Positions 8,872-18,952 are shown, numbered from the stretch's first letter. The stretch: 64,000 nucleotides of DNA from Pseudomonas peli (GCF_900099645.1 NZ_FMTL01000004.1:186001-250000); one strand, 5' to 3'. Made by a program: numbers and translations. Notes: generated from the sequence alone by a model not told the origin.

Positions 8872-10470
8872 ATGCGTAAGAACGCCGTCATCCAGGCTTT
8901 ACTCGCCGCTGGGCTGATCGCCAGCACGCCACTTGCCAGCGCAGCCGGCAACCTGGTGTTCTGCTCCGAAGGCAGCCCCGCCGGGTTCGACCCTGGCCTG
9001 TACACCACAGGCACCGATTTCGATGCTGCAGCTGAAACCGTGTTCAACCGCCTGAGCCAGTTCGAGCGTGGCGGCACTAAAGTGATCCCTGGCCTGGCCG
9101 AGAAGTGGGATATCAGCGAAGACGGCCTGAGCTACACTTTTCACCTGCGTCCAAAGGTGAAATTCCACACCGCCGAATACTTCAAGCCGAGCCGCGACTT
9201 CAACGCAGACGATGTGCTGTTCACCTTCCAGCGCATGCTCGACAAAGACCACCCGTTCCGCAAAGCCTACCCGTCGGAGTTCCCCTACTTCACCGACATG
9301 GGCATGGACGCGAACATCGCCAAGATCGAAAAACTCGACGACATGACCGTCAAGTTCAGCCTCAACGAAGTCGACGCCGCCTTTATCCAGAACCTGGCGA
9401 TGAGCTTTGCCTCGATCCAGTCCGCCGAATACGCCGACAGCCTGCTCAAGGCCGGCAAGGCTGCCGACATCAACCAGAAGCCCATTGGCACCGGCCCATT
9501 CGTGTTCAGCCGCTACCAGAAGGATGCGGTGATCCGCTTCAAGGGCAACAAGGAATACTGGCAGCCGGATGAGGTGAAGATCGACAACCTGATTTTCGCC
9601 ATCAACACCGACGCTTCGGTGCGTATGCAGAAGCTCAAGGCCGGCGAATGCCAGGTCACCCTGTTCCCGCGCCCGGCGGATCTGGACGCACTGAAAAAAG
9701 ACCCGAACCTGGACATGCCCGAGCAGGCCGGCTTCAACGTCGGCTATATCGCCTACAACGTGACCCACCCGCCGTTCGACAAACTCGAAGTGCGCCAGGC
9801 GCTGGACATGGCGGTGAACAAGCAGGGCATCATCGACGCGGTGTACCAGAGCGCCGGCCAACTGGCGGTCAACGGCATGCCGCCAACCCAATGGTCGTAT
9901 GACGACAGCATCAAGGACCCCGCCTACAACCCGGAAAAAGCCAAGGAGCTGCTCAAGGCCGCCGGCATCAAGGAAGGCACCGAGATCACCCTGTGGGCCA
10001 TGCCGGTGCAACGCCCGTACAACCCCAACGCCAAGCTGATGGCCGAAATGCTGCAAAGCGACTGGGCCAAGGTAGGCATAAAGGCCAAGATCGTCAGCTA
10101 CGAGTGGGGCGAATACCTCAAACGCGCCAAGGCCGGTGAACACGACGCCATGCTGATCGGCTGGAGCGGCGACAACGGTGACCCGGACAACTGGCTGGGC
10201 ACCCTCTACGGCTGCGACGCAGTGGACGGCAACAACTTCTCCAAGTGGTGCTATGCCGACTACGACAAGCTGGTCAAGGCCGCCAAGCGCGTGACCAACA
10301 CCACTGAGCGCACCGAGCTGTACAAGCAGGCTCAGGTGATTCTCAAGCGCGAAGTGCCGATCACCCCGATCGCCCACTCCACGGTCTACCAGCCGATGAG
10401 CAAGAAGGTCGTGGACTTCAAGATAAGCCCGTTCGCGCTGAACTCGTTCTACGGCGTCGGCGTCAAGTAA
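8872..10470 (+). CDS. dppA: Periplasmic dipeptide-binding protein DppA
   Basis: 532 residues, signal peptide about residues 1-24 (cut near ASA-AG), then an SBP_bac_5 (cluster C) binding protein. Seen: LVFCSEGSPAGFDP at the mature N-terminus, IPGLAEKWDISEDGLSYTF, QKPIGTGPFVF, and a C-terminal GWSGDNGDPDNWL segment, as in E. coli DppA. It delivers dipeptides to the DppBC channel. The ATG at 8872 is preceded by GAGG. First gene of dppABCDF; there is a 267-bp gap before dppB. Confidence 0.95.
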   Translation: MRKNAVIQALLAAGLIASTPLASAAGNLVFCSEGSPAGFDPGLYTTGTDFDAAAETVFNRLSQFERGGTKVIPGLAEKWDISEDGLSYTFHLRPKVKFHTAEYFKPSRDFNADDVLFTFQRMLDKDHPFRKAYPSEFPYFTDMGMDANIAKIEKLDDMTVKFSLNEVDAAFIQNLAMSFASIQSAEYADSLLKAGKAADINQKPIGTGPFVFSRYQKDAVIRFKGNKEYWQPDEVKIDNLIFAINTDASVRMQKLKAGECQVTLFPRPADLDALKKDPNLDMPEQAGFNVGYIAYNVTHPPFDKLEVRQALDMAVNKQGIIDAVYQSAGQLAVNGMPPTQWSYDDSIKDPAYNPEKAKELLKAAGIKEGTEITLWAMPVQRPYNPNAKLMAEMLQSDWAKVGIKAKIVSYEWGEYLKRAKAGEHDAMLIGWSGDNGDPDNWLGTLYGCDAVDGNNFSKWCYADYDKLVKAAKRVTNTTERTELYKQAQVILKREVPITPIAHSTVYQPMSKKVVDFKISPFALNSFYGVGVK

Positions 10471-10582
10471 CAGCGCTTCTCGACCAAGCTGACGAGCGGC
10501 TTACCCCGCCACTCGCCAGCCGGACAACGGCGGCCTACCCGGCTGCCGTTTGCTGGCTCCGTATAACCCGAGGATTACGCTG

Positions 10583-10732
10583 ATGACCGAACCTATTTGG
10601 CAGTCTGCTGCCTGCCTCACCCCGCCTGCCACATGCGCGCTCGACCGGCACCTGGCTGCCGAACCACTCGCCGCATTACAACAGCGTCTGGCCATGCAGC
10701 CCGATGCACGCTCACCTTTTTTGGAGCACTGA
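10583..10732 (+). CDS. Possible 49-residue small protein between dppA and dppB
   Basis: Short ORF with a plausible Shine-Dalgarno (CGAGGATTACGCTG before the ATG), ending 5 nt before the dppB ATG and overlapping the dppB ribosome site. Product starts MTEPIWQSAACLTPPATC and has no recognised domain. It could be a real small protein, a leader whose translation couples to dppB, or chance. Low confidence. Confidence 0.3.
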   Translation: MTEPIWQSAACLTPPATCALDRHLAAEPLAALQQRLAMQPDARSPFLEH

Positions 10733-10737
10733 CCCGC

Positions 10738-11748
10738 ATGCTGTCCTTTATTGCCCGACGCCTGCTATTGCTGATCCCTACCTTTTTCGGCGTCACCCTG
10801 TTGACCTTCGCGCTGATCCGCATGATCCCCGGCGACCCGGTGGAAGTGATGATGGGCGAACGCCGCGTCGACCCGGTGATGCATGCTGATGCCATGGAGC
10901 GCCTGGGCCTGAACAAACCGCTGTATGCCCAGTATTTCGACTATATCGGCCAGCTGGCCCAAGGCGACCTGGGGCAATCGCTGCGTACCCGGGAAAGCGT
11001 GTGGAGCGAATTTCTCACCTTGTTTCCCGCCACCGTCGAATTGGCCCTGGCCGCCCTGCTGTTCGCCGGCACTCTGGGGTTAGTTGCCGGTGTAATTGCC
11101 GCCCTCAAACGCGGCTCGCTGTTCGACCATGGGGTAATGGGCATCTCATTGGCCGGCTACTCCATGCCGATTTTCTGGTGGGGCCTGCTGCTGATCATGT
11201 TCTTCTCGGTGTGGCTGGGCTGGACGCCGGTGTCCGGACGTATCGATCTGCTCTACGACATTCCGCCAGTCACCGGTTTTATGCTGATCGACACCTTGCT
11301 CAGCGGCGAAGAGGGCGCATTTGTCGACGCCCTGCGCCATCTGATCCTGCCGGCCATCGTGCTCGGCACCATTCCACTCGCGGTCATCGCCCGCATGACC
11401 CGTTCGGCGATGCTCGAAGTGCTACGCGAGGATTATGTGCGCACCGCCCGCGCCAAGGGCCTTTCACCGGCCCGCGTGGTGTTTGTGCATGGCCTGCGCA
11501 ATGCGCTGATTCCGGTGCTCACGGTGTTCGGCCTGCAGGTCGGCGCACTGCTGGCGGGCGCGGTACTGACCGAAACCATCTTCTCCTGGCCGGGCATCGG
11601 CAAATGGCTGATCGAGTCGATCGGCGCGCGTGACTACCCGGTGGTGCAGAACGGCATTTTGCTGATCGCCTGCCTGGTGATCCTGGTCAACTTCGTGGTG
11701 GACATCCTGTATGGACTGGCTAACCCACGCATTCGCCATCAGCGCTAA
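10738..11748 (+). CDS. dppB: Dipeptide ABC transporter permease DppB
   Basis: 336-residue inner-membrane permease. Seen: MLSFIARRLLLLIPTFFGVT N-terminal helix, RMIPGDPVE, and the EAA loop (DYVRTARAKGLSPARVVFVH) that docks the ATPases, then GALLAGAVLTETIFSWPG. A longer frame runs upstream, but the ATG at 10738 follows GGAG and gives the standard DppB N-terminus and length. Forms the channel with DppC. Confidence 0.95.
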   Translation: MLSFIARRLLLLIPTFFGVTLLTFALIRMIPGDPVEVMMGERRVDPVMHADAMERLGLNKPLYAQYFDYIGQLAQGDLGQSLRTRESVWSEFLTLFPATVELALAALLFAGTLGLVAGVIAALKRGSLFDHGVMGISLAGYSMPIFWWGLLLIMFFSVWLGWTPVSGRIDLLYDIPPVTGFMLIDTLLSGEEGAFVDALRHLILPAIVLGTIPLAVIARMTRSAMLEVLREDYVRTARAKGLSPARVVFVHGLRNALIPVLTVFGLQVGALLAGAVLTETIFSWPGIGKWLIESIGARDYPVVQNGILLIACLVILVNFVVDILYGLANPRIRHQR

Positions 11749-11900
11749 GAACCTGCCCATGGCCTGCTGCGCGTCGGCGATACGGCGTCAAAACCAGCTT
11801 CGGAATGCTCATGTGCAGCAGCACACTCCGCTTCCTCAGCCGCTTTTTCCTTGTCTCGCGCTAGCTCGCGAGGCCATGCACAGGTTCTACGGAGCCCACT

Positions 11901-12812
11901 ATGACAACTGAAACCCTAAGCACCACACTCGATCAATCGCTGCTCTACCCTTCGCCGCTCAAGGAATTCTGGCAGGCCTTCGCCCACAACAAGGGCGCAG
12001 TCGCCGGGCTGGCGTTTATGATCCTACTGGTGATCTGCGCGCTGTTTGCGCCGTGGATCGCGCCGCACGACCCCAGCGAGCAATACCGCGAATTTCTGCT
12101 CACCCCGCCAGCCTGGCTGGAAGGTGGCCAGCTGCAATTTCTGCTCGGCACCGATGAAGTAGGTCGCGACCTGCTGTCGCGGTTGATTCATGGCGCACGG
12201 CTGTCGCTGCTGATCGGTCTGGCCTCGGTACTGATGTCGCTGATCCCCGGCATCCTTCTCGGGCTGGTCGCCGGCTTCTTTCCGCGCCTGCTTGGCCCGT
12301 CGATCATGCGCCTGATGGACATCATGCTGGCCCTGCCCTCGCTGCTGCTGGCGGTGGCCATCGTCGCCATCCTCGGCCCAGGCCTGGTCAACACCATCTT
12401 CGCCATCGCCATCGTCTCGCTACCGTCTTACGTGCGCCTGACCCGCGCGGCCGTGATGGGCGAGCTGAACCGCGATTACGTCACCGCCGCACGCCTGGCC
12501 GGCGCCAGCCTGCCGCGGCTGATGTTTATCACCGTGCTGCCCAACTGCATGGCACCGCTGATCGTGCAGGCCACCCTGAGCTTTTCCTCGGCGATTCTCG
12601 ATGCCGCTGCCCTGGGTTTTCTCGGCCTCGGCGTACAACCGCCAACGCCTGAGTGGGGCACCATGCTGGCCTCAGCGCGCGACTATATCGAGCGCGCCTG
12701 GTGGGTGGTCAGCCTGCCGGGCCTGACCATTCTGCTCAGCGTGCTGGCGATCAATCTGATGGGCGACGGGCTGCGCGATGCACTCGACCCGAAACTCAAG
12801 AATGCGCAGTGA
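11901..12812 (+). CDS. dppC: Dipeptide ABC transporter permease DppC
   Basis: 303 residues with an N-terminal OppC_N region (KEFWQAFAHNKGAVAGLAFM) and a BPD_transp_1 domain carrying the EAA loop DYVTAARLAGASLPRLMFI and the GFLGLGVQPPTPEWG tail motif. GGAG lies 9 nt before the ATG. A 152-bp gap separates it from dppB, longer than usual inside this operon; the gap holds a short hairpin CTCGCG-N6-CGCGAG at 11855-11872 and no gene. Confidence 0.95.
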   Translation: MTTETLSTTLDQSLLYPSPLKEFWQAFAHNKGAVAGLAFMILLVICALFAPWIAPHDPSEQYREFLLTPPAWLEGGQLQFLLGTDEVGRDLLSRLIHGARLSLLIGLASVLMSLIPGILLGLVAGFFPRLLGPSIMRLMDIMLALPSLLLAVAIVAILGPGLVNTIFAIAIVSLPSYVRLTRAAVMGELNRDYVTAARLAGASLPRLMFITVLPNCMAPLIVQATLSFSSAILDAAALGFLGLGVQPPTPEWGTMLASARDYIERAWWVVSLPGLTILLSVLAINLMGDGLRDALDPKLKNAQ

Positions 12813-12822
12813 GGAACCCCGC

Positions 12823-13797
12823 ATGAGCCTGTTGGATATCAAAAACCTCAGCGTGCGCTTCGGCGACGCCACGGCCATCCCAGTGGTCGACGGCCTCGAC
12901 CTGTGTGTGGAGAAGGGCGAAGTACTGGCGATTGTTGGCGAATCCGGCTCCGGCAAATCGGTGACCATGATGGCGCTGATGGGCCTGATCGACGCCCCCG
13001 GCATCGTCACCGCCGACAGCTTGCAGTTCGACGGCACCGACATGCTGCGCCTCAAGGGTCGCCAGCGTCGGCATATCGTCGGCAAAGACCTGTCGATGGT
13101 CTTTCAGGACCCGATGACCGCACTCAACCCCAGCTTTACCGTGGGTTTCCAGATCGAAGAAGTGCTGCGCCAGCATATGAGTCTCAAAGGCCAGGCCGCC
13201 CGCCAACGCGCCCTGCAACTGCTCGACCGGGTAGAAATCCCCGCCGCCGCCAGCCGCCTGAATGCCTACCCGCACCAACTGTCCGGCGGCATGAGCCAGC
13301 GGGTGGCGATTGCCATGGCAATTGCCGCCGAGCCAAAACTGCTGATCGCCGACGAACCGACCACGGCGCTGGATGTGACCATTCAGGCGCAGATCATGGA
13401 CCTGCTGGTGGGCCTGCAGCGCGAACAGAATATGGGCCTGGTGCTGATCACCCATGACCTGGCCGTGGTCGCCGAAACCGCGCAACGGGTCTGCGTGATG
13501 TATGCCGGGCAAGCGGTGGAGATCGGCAGCGTGCCGCAGCTGTTCAACGCCCCCAGCCACCCCTACACCGAAGCGCTGCTCAAGGCGATTCCCGAACATA
13601 GCCAGGGCCAACGCCGCCTGACCACCCTGCCCGGCATCGTGCCGGGCCGCTACGACCGGCCGCTGGGCTGCCTGCTGTCGCCACGCTGCCCCTACGTCCA
13701 GGCCCATTGCCGTGAACAACGGCCGACTCTGGATGCCAATGAACGTGGCGCGGCGCGCTGCTTCTACCCGCTCAACCTGACTGCGGAGGTGGCCTGA
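12823..13797 (+). CDS. dppD: Dipeptide ABC transporter ATPase DppD
   Basis: 324-residue ABC ATPase: Walker A GESGSGKS (residues 39-46), signature LSGGMSQR, Walker B LLIADEPTTALD, then the oligopeptide-type C-terminal extension with a Cys cluster (CLLSPRCPYVQAHC). The ATG at 12823 after GAGGAA is preferred to an upstream in-frame ATG inside dppC. Stop and dppF start overlap (TGATGA), implying coupled translation. Confidence 0.95.
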   Translation: MSLLDIKNLSVRFGDATAIPVVDGLDLCVEKGEVLAIVGESGSGKSVTMMALMGLIDAPGIVTADSLQFDGTDMLRLKGRQRRHIVGKDLSMVFQDPMTALNPSFTVGFQIEEVLRQHMSLKGQAARQRALQLLDRVEIPAAASRLNAYPHQLSGGMSQRVAIAMAIAAEPKLLIADEPTTALDVTIQAQIMDLLVGLQREQNMGLVLITHDLAVVAETAQRVCVMYAGQAVEIGSVPQLFNAPSHPYTEALLKAIPEHSQGQRRLTTLPGIVPGRYDRPLGCLLSPRCPYVQAHCREQRPTLDANERGAARCFYPLNLTAEVA

Positions 13798-14768
13798 TGA
13801 GCGCCGTCCTGACTGCTCGCGACCTCACCCGTCACTACGAAATCTCCCGTGGCCTGTTCCAGCCCAACGCTCAGGTGCAAGCGCTGAATGGCGTGTCCTT
13901 TGAATTAGAGGCGGGCAAGACCCTGGCGGTGGTCGGCGAGTCCGGCTGCGGCAAATCCACCCTGGCCCGCGCCCTGACACTGATCGAGGAGCCCAGCTCG
14001 GGCTCACTGCAGATCGCCGGGCAGGAAGTGACAGGGGCCAACAAGGCGCAGCGCAAACAGCTGCGCCGTGACGTGCAGATGGTCTTTCAGAACCCCTACG
14101 CCTCGCTCAATCCAAGGCAAAAGGTCGGCGACCAGCTCGGCGAACCACTATTGATCAACACTCAGCTGTCGCGCCTGGAACGGCGCGAGCGGGTGCAGGC
14201 GATGATGCAGCAAGTCGGCCTGCGCCCCGAGCATTACCAGCGCTACCCGCATATGTTCTCCGGCGGCCAGCGCCAGCGCATCGCCCTGGCCCGGGCGATG
14301 ATGCTGCAACCCAAGGTGCTGGTGGCGGACGAGCCGACTTCGGCGCTGGACGTGTCGATCCAGGCCCAGGTGCTCAACCTGTTTATGGACCTGCAGGAGC
14401 AGTTCAACACCGGCTATGTGTTTATCTCGCACAACCTCTCTGTGGTGCGCCACGTTGCCGATGATGTGCTGGTGATGTACCTCGGCCGCCCGGTGGAAAT
14501 GGGCCCCAGCGAGCTGATCTACAACCGCCCGTTGCACCCTTACACCCAGGCACTGCTGTCGGCGACGCCGACCATTCATCCTGATCCGAGCAAACCGAAG
14601 ATCAAGATCAGTGGCGAACTGCCCAACCCGCTCTCGCCACCCAGCGGTTGCGCCTTCCACCAACGCTGCCCGCATGCCAGCGAACGCTGCCAGGTTGAAC
14701 AGCCGGCATTGCGCCTGCTGGATGCACGGCAAGTGGCTTGCCACCATGCCGAGCAGATCAATAGCTAA
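13797..14768 (+). CDS. dppF: Dipeptide ABC transporter ATPase DppF
   Basis: 323 residues; Walker A GESGCGKST, signature FSGGQRQR, Walker B VLVADEPTSALD and the oligopeptide/dipeptide C-terminal Cys motif (CAFHQRCPHASERC). Partner of DppD in powering DppBC. Start overlaps the dppD stop by one base; a terminator follows 8 nt after the stop, ending the operon. Confidence 0.95.
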   Translation: MSAVLTARDLTRHYEISRGLFQPNAQVQALNGVSFELEAGKTLAVVGESGCGKSTLARALTLIEEPSSGSLQIAGQEVTGANKAQRKQLRRDVQMVFQNPYASLNPRQKVGDQLGEPLLINTQLSRLERRERVQAMMQQVGLRPEHYQRYPHMFSGGQRQRIALARAMMLQPKVLVADEPTSALDVSIQAQVLNLFMDLQEQFNTGYVFISHNLSVVRHVADDVLVMYLGRPVEMGPSELIYNRPLHPYTQALLSATPTIHPDPSKPKIKISGELPNPLSPPSGCAFHQRCPHASERCQVEQPALRLLDARQVACHHAEQINS

Positions 14769-14776
14769 ATAATGCG

Positions 14777-14800
14777 AGCCCCGCCCAGGCGGGGCTTATT
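14777..14800 (+). terminator. Terminator of the dpp operon
   Basis: AGCCCCGCC / GGCGGGGCT stem with a tight loop followed by TATT, 8 nt past the dppF stop. The convergent YdcF gene ends at 14802, so the hairpin may serve both directions. Confidence 0.75.
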
Positions 14801-14801
14801 C

Positions 14802-15572
14802 CTACACCGATCCCCGGTAGAACAACCTGTAAACCAGCAGTCCGACTGCTTCATTTAGCAGCAAACCGTTCTGCCAGACCGCCTTGCTTTCTGGCAGCCA
14901 GCCGCCGGCAGGCCGGCCATTGGGCGTACCGAGAAAGCCCATCGGCGCACTGATCACCTGCAAACCCGCCTGCTCAAAACTCCAGCGTGACCTGGGCATA
15001 TGCCAGGCCTGGGTCACCAGCACCACGCGGGTAATCCCCGCCTGCTTCAGCAGTTCAGCGCTGTGGCTCGCATTCTCCCAGGTGGTGCGGCTCAAACCTT
15101 CCTGCCAACGCACCGGAACGTCGTAATCACGCGCCAGCACCTCAGCCATCAACGCCGCTTCACTGGGCGGTACGCCAAAGTGCAACCCGCCACTGGTTAG
15201 CAGCGGCAAACCAGAGGCCTTGGCCAGGCGAGCCGCGAAACGCACCCGTTCCAATGCCAACAGACTGGGCTGATCCGAACCCCAGCCGGGATCAGCCAGC
15301 TCACGCCCGCCACCCAGAACCACAATCACATCGGCCTGCCGAGCTAAATCAGCCCATTGCCGCTCATTTAATGCCGGCTCGGTTTCCAGTACCCGCGCCG
15401 AATACTCGACCACCACCGGCAGGCTAAACAGCCACATACCGCCCAGCCCGACAACCAAGCAGCCCGCCGCCAAGCGCGGAAAACGCCGACGCAGCCACCA
15501 GGCGGCCAGCAGCAAAAGCAGGAACAGGCCTGGCGGAAGGAAGAACTGTTTGAGGATGTAGCGAATCGGCAT
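14802..15572 (-). CDS. YdcF/ElyC family protein (DUF218)
   Basis: 256 residues: two N-terminal membrane helices (about residues 8-65) then a DUF218 domain with VIVVLGGGRE, LTSGG and VVLVTQAWHMPRS motifs. E. coli ElyC and SanA, family members, affect envelope integrity and undecaprenyl-phosphate metabolism; the activity here is inferred. The start at 15572 is set by GGAGGTG just upstream. It lies 26 nt after the YbeL-like gene and may be cotranscribed with it. Confidence 0.85.
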   Translation of the reverse strand: MPIRYILKQFFLPPGLFLLLLLAAWWLRRRFPRLAAGCLVVGLGGMWLFSLPVVVEYSARVLETEPALNERQWADLARQADVIVVLGGGRELADPGWGSDQPSLLALERVRFAARLAKASGLPLLTSGGLHFGVPPSEAALMAEVLARDYDVPVRWQEGLSRTTWENASHSAELLKQAGITRVVLVTQAWHMPRSRWSFEQAGLQVISAPMGFLGTPNGRPAGGWLPESKAVWQNGLLLNEAVGLLVYRLFYRGSV

Positions 15573-15598
15573 TGGGCACCTCCATGGGTGCGCGCAGC

Positions 15599-16042
15599 CT
15601 ACCGATGATTGCTCGCCCGAAACAACTGCGAGCCGCAGGCTTTGCAGGCCTGCACGCCATTGCCGGACTGCCAGCCCGCCAGAGTCCCGCACAGGGCGCA
15701 GCACAACTGTAGACGGCGTTTAAGCAGCGGCTTGATCTTGCCGGGCAGCGCGGCGGTGGGTTTGTGGCCGGACCGGCCAATCTTGCGTGAGCTTGGTAGT
15801 TGCTCAATCTGCGCCATTTCCTGCGCTGCGGCATGCCAGCCGCGCAGCCAGTCCAGGTCGCGATTCAGATAAGCGCGAATCAGCTCCATTTCCGCCGCCG
15901 TAAGCCCGCGTAGCTCAAGTTCCAGCGGCGGTTGTGCAGACAGTGCACTCAGGCTATCCGCCTCATCCAACGCCATTGCAAGGCGTTGCAGCAGCCGCTC
16001 ATAGAGCCCGCCATCAGCTGCACCACGCCGAAACTCCGCCAT
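15599..16042 (-). CDS. YbeL-like zinc-ribbon protein (DUF1451)
   Basis: 147 residues: a charged helical N-terminal half (LTAAEMELIRAYLNRDLDWL) and a C-terminal zinc ribbon with two Cys pairs (CCALC and CKAC). This is the layout of E. coli YbeL, whose gene also neighbours leuS, so position supports the assignment. Function unknown. Divergent from leuS. Confidence 0.75.
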   Translation of the reverse strand: MAEFRRGAADGGLYERLLQRLAMALDEADSLSALSAQPPLELELRGLTAAEMELIRAYLNRDLDWLRGWHAAAQEMAQIEQLPSSRKIGRSGHKPTAALPGKIKPLLKRRLQLCCALCGTLAGWQSGNGVQACKACGSQLFRASNHR

Positions 16043-16267
16043 CCTTCACCTCGCCCGGAGCAGGCTGCTGCTCCCTATAGCAAGCTTAGCGTTCGCGCCT
16101 TAACCGGCAGTACCTCGCGACAAACGGCGCGGCCGGCCAGGCGCAACAGACGAGCATGGCCAGGCCGCCATAGCTGGAGCGCAGCGCAATCAGGGTTTCC
16201 CTGAATAAGCGGGGCTCATGTATGCTACCGCGTTTCCCGCAAGCCCTTATTCCCAGCGCCGGTAGCC

Positions 16268-18880
16268 ATGCAAGAACAGTACTCGCCCCGTGAAATCGAA
16301 GCCGCCGCGCAGTCCCATTGGGACGCGCAGAAATCCTTTGTAGTGAGCGAACAGCCGGGCAAGGAGACCTTCTACTGCCTGTCGATGTTCCCCTACCCGA
16401 GCGGCAAGCTGCACATGGGCCATGTGCGTAACTACACCATCGGTGACGTAATCAGCCGCTACCAGCGCATGCAGGGTAAAAACGTGCTGCAGCCCATGGG
16501 CTGGGACGCGTTCGGCATGCCGGCGGAAAACGCTGCGATGAAAAACAAGGTCGCGCCGGCCAAGTGGACCTACGAAAACATCGAGTACATGAAGAGCCAG
16601 CTCAAGTCGCTGGGTTTGGCTGTGGACTGGACACGCGAAGTCACCACCTGCAAGCCAGATTACTACCGCTGGGAGCAGTGGCTGTTCACCCGCCTGTTCG
16701 AAAAAGGCGTGATCTACCGTAAGAACGGCAGCGTCAACTGGGACCCGGTGGACCAGACCGTACTGGCCAACGAGCAGGTTATCGACGGTCGCGGCTGGCG
16801 CTCGGGCGCGGTGATCGAAAAGCGCGAAATCCCGATGTACTACTTCAAGATCACCGCTTACGCGGAAGAGCTGCTGAGTAGCCTGGACGAACTGGATGGC
16901 TGGCCGGAACAGGTCAAGACCATGCAGCGTAACTGGATCGGCAAGAGCTTCGGCGCTGATGTGGTATTCGACTATGACCAGGCCAGCGTCGGTATCGACG
17001 GCCAGCTCAAGGTCTACACCACCCGCCCCGACACCTTGATGGGCGCGACCTACGTCGCCGTGGCCGCCGAGCACCCTCTGGCGCAACGCGCCGCCGAGAG
17101 CAATCCGGCTATCGCAGCGTTTATCGCCGAATGTAAAGCCGGCTCCGTAGCCGAAGCCGACATGGCCACCATGGAGAAGAAGGGCGTTGCAACCGGCCAA
17201 TTCGTTATTCATCCGCTCTCCGGCGACAAGCTGCCGGTGTTCGTCGCCAACTACGTACTGTGGGGTTACGGCGAAGGCGCGGTTATGGCCGTGCCCGCGC
17301 ACGACGAGCGCGATTTCGAATTCGCCAACAAGTACGACCTGCCGATCAAGCAGGTCTACACCGGCGAAGGCAAAGAATACGACGCAACTCAATGGCAGGA
17401 CTGGTATGGCGACAAAGCCGGCCTGAGCAGCATCAACTCCGGCAAATACGACAACCTCGACTTCAGCGCCGCCTTCGATGCCATCGTCGCGGACCTGGAA
17501 GCCAACGCCCATGGCGCGCGCAAAACCCAGTTCCGCCTGCGCGACTGGGGTATCAGCCGTCAGCGTTACTGGGGCTGCCCGATCCCAATCATCCACTGCG
17601 ATACCTGTGGCGACGTGCCCGTGCCGGAAGACCAGCTGCCCGTCGTACTGCCCGAAGACGTAGTGCCGGACGGTGCCGGCAGCCCGCTGGCGCGCATGCC
17701 CGAATTCTATGAATGCAGCTGCCCGAAATGCGGCAAGCCGGCCAAGCGTGAAACCGACACCATGGACACCTTCGTTGAGTCGTCCTGGTATTACGCTCGC
17801 TACGCCTCGCCGCATTACACCGGCGGTATGGTCGACCCTGAAGCGGCCAACCACTGGCTGCCGGTGGATCAGTACATTGGCGGTATCGAACACGCAATCC
17901 TGCACCTGCTGTATGCGCGCTTCTTCCACAAGCTGATGCGTGACGAAGGCCTGGTCAGCTCGAATGAGCCGTTCAAGAACCTGCTGACCCAGGGCATGGT
18001 AGTCGCCGAGACCTATTACCGCACCCTGGAAAACGGCGGTAAAGACTGGTTCAACCCGGCCGATGTGGAGCTGGAGCGTGACGCCAAAGCCAAGGTCATC
18101 AGCGCCAAACTGAAAAGCGACGGCCTGCCGGTGGAAATCGGCGGTACCGAGAAGATGTCCAAGTCGAAGAACAACGGCGTCGACCCACAATCGATGATCG
18201 ATCAGTTCGGTGCCGACACCTGCCGCCTGTTCATGATGTTCGCTTCACCGCCGGACATGAGCTGCGAGTGGTCTGACGCTGGCGTTGAAGGCGCCAACCG
18301 CTTCCTGCGCCGCGTCTGGCGCCTGGCGCAAAACCACGTCAACCAGGGTATCGCTGGCGCACTCGACCTGGCCAGCCTGAATGACGAGCAGAAGGCCGTG
18401 CGCCGTGCGATTCATCTGGCGATCAAGCAGTCGAGCTTCGATATTGGCCAGCACCACAAATTCAACACCGCCATCGCCCAGGTGATGACGCTGATGAACG
18501 TGCTGGAGAAAGCCGCACAAACCACAGCTCAGGACCGCGCCCTGTTACAGGAAGGTCTGGAAGCGGTGGCGCTGCTGCTGGCGCCAATCACGCCGCATAT
18601 TAGCCATCAGCTGTGGCAGGAACTGGGCCACGACGAAGCCATTATTGATGCCGCCTGGCCACAGGTGGATGAGTCTGCCCTGGTACAGGACAGCCTGACG
18701 CTGGTGATCCAGGTCAACGGTAAGCTGCGCGGACAGATTGAAGTGCCAGCCAGCGCCAGCCGCGAAGAGGTTGAGGCCAGCGCCCGCAGCAACGAGAACG
18801 TACTGCGCTTTACCGAAGGCCTGAGCATTCGCAAGGTCATCGTGGTGCCAGGCAAACTGGTCAACATTGTTGCTAACTGA
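16268..18880 (+). CDS. leuS: Leucyl-tRNA synthetase
   Basis: 870-residue class I synthetase (E. coli 860). Seen: HIGH-type motif in PYPSGKLHMGHVRNY, the CP1 editing domain (TTRPDTLMGATYVAV), zinc-type Cys pairs, KMSKS motif EKMSKSKNNG, and the C-terminal anticodon-binding and LeuS-specific domains (VNGKLRGQIEVPASAS). Charges tRNA-Leu. It starts a co-directional cluster leuS-lptE-holA-arfA. Confidence 0.98.
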   Translation: MQEQYSPREIEAAAQSHWDAQKSFVVSEQPGKETFYCLSMFPYPSGKLHMGHVRNYTIGDVISRYQRMQGKNVLQPMGWDAFGMPAENAAMKNKVAPAKWTYENIEYMKSQLKSLGLAVDWTREVTTCKPDYYRWEQWLFTRLFEKGVIYRKNGSVNWDPVDQTVLANEQVIDGRGWRSGAVIEKREIPMYYFKITAYAEELLSSLDELDGWPEQVKTMQRNWIGKSFGADVVFDYDQASVGIDGQLKVYTTRPDTLMGATYVAVAAEHPLAQRAAESNPAIAAFIAECKAGSVAEADMATMEKKGVATGQFVIHPLSGDKLPVFVANYVLWGYGEGAVMAVPAHDERDFEFANKYDLPIKQVYTGEGKEYDATQWQDWYGDKAGLSSINSGKYDNLDFSAAFDAIVADLEANAHGARKTQFRLRDWGISRQRYWGCPIPIIHCDTCGDVPVPEDQLPVVLPEDVVPDGAGSPLARMPEFYECSCPKCGKPAKRETDTMDTFVESSWYYARYASPHYTGGMVDPEAANHWLPVDQYIGGIEHAILHLLYARFFHKLMRDEGLVSSNEPFKNLLTQGMVVAETYYRTLENGGKDWFNPADVELERDAKAKVISAKLKSDGLPVEIGGTEKMSKSKNNGVDPQSMIDQFGADTCRLFMMFASPPDMSCEWSDAGVEGANRFLRRVWRLAQNHVNQGIAGALDLASLNDEQKAVRRAIHLAIKQSSFDIGQHHKFNTAIAQVMTLMNVLEKAAQTTAQDRALLQEGLEAVALLLAPITPHISHQLWQELGHDEAIIDAAWPQVDESALVQDSLTLVIQVNGKLRGQIEVPASASREEVEASARSNENVLRFTEGLSIRKVIVVPGKLVNIVAN

Positions 18881-18952
18881 CTAGTCGCCAACTGATTAAG
18901 CTCGGCGCGACCGCACAACGGCGCGCCGCAAGACACGCCAAGGGGATAAAAG

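Noticed and set aside
8702..8917. 71-codon ORF before dppA
   Set aside because: It runs across the dppA start in another frame, lacks a ribosome site, and the segment is better explained as the dpp promoter and leader.
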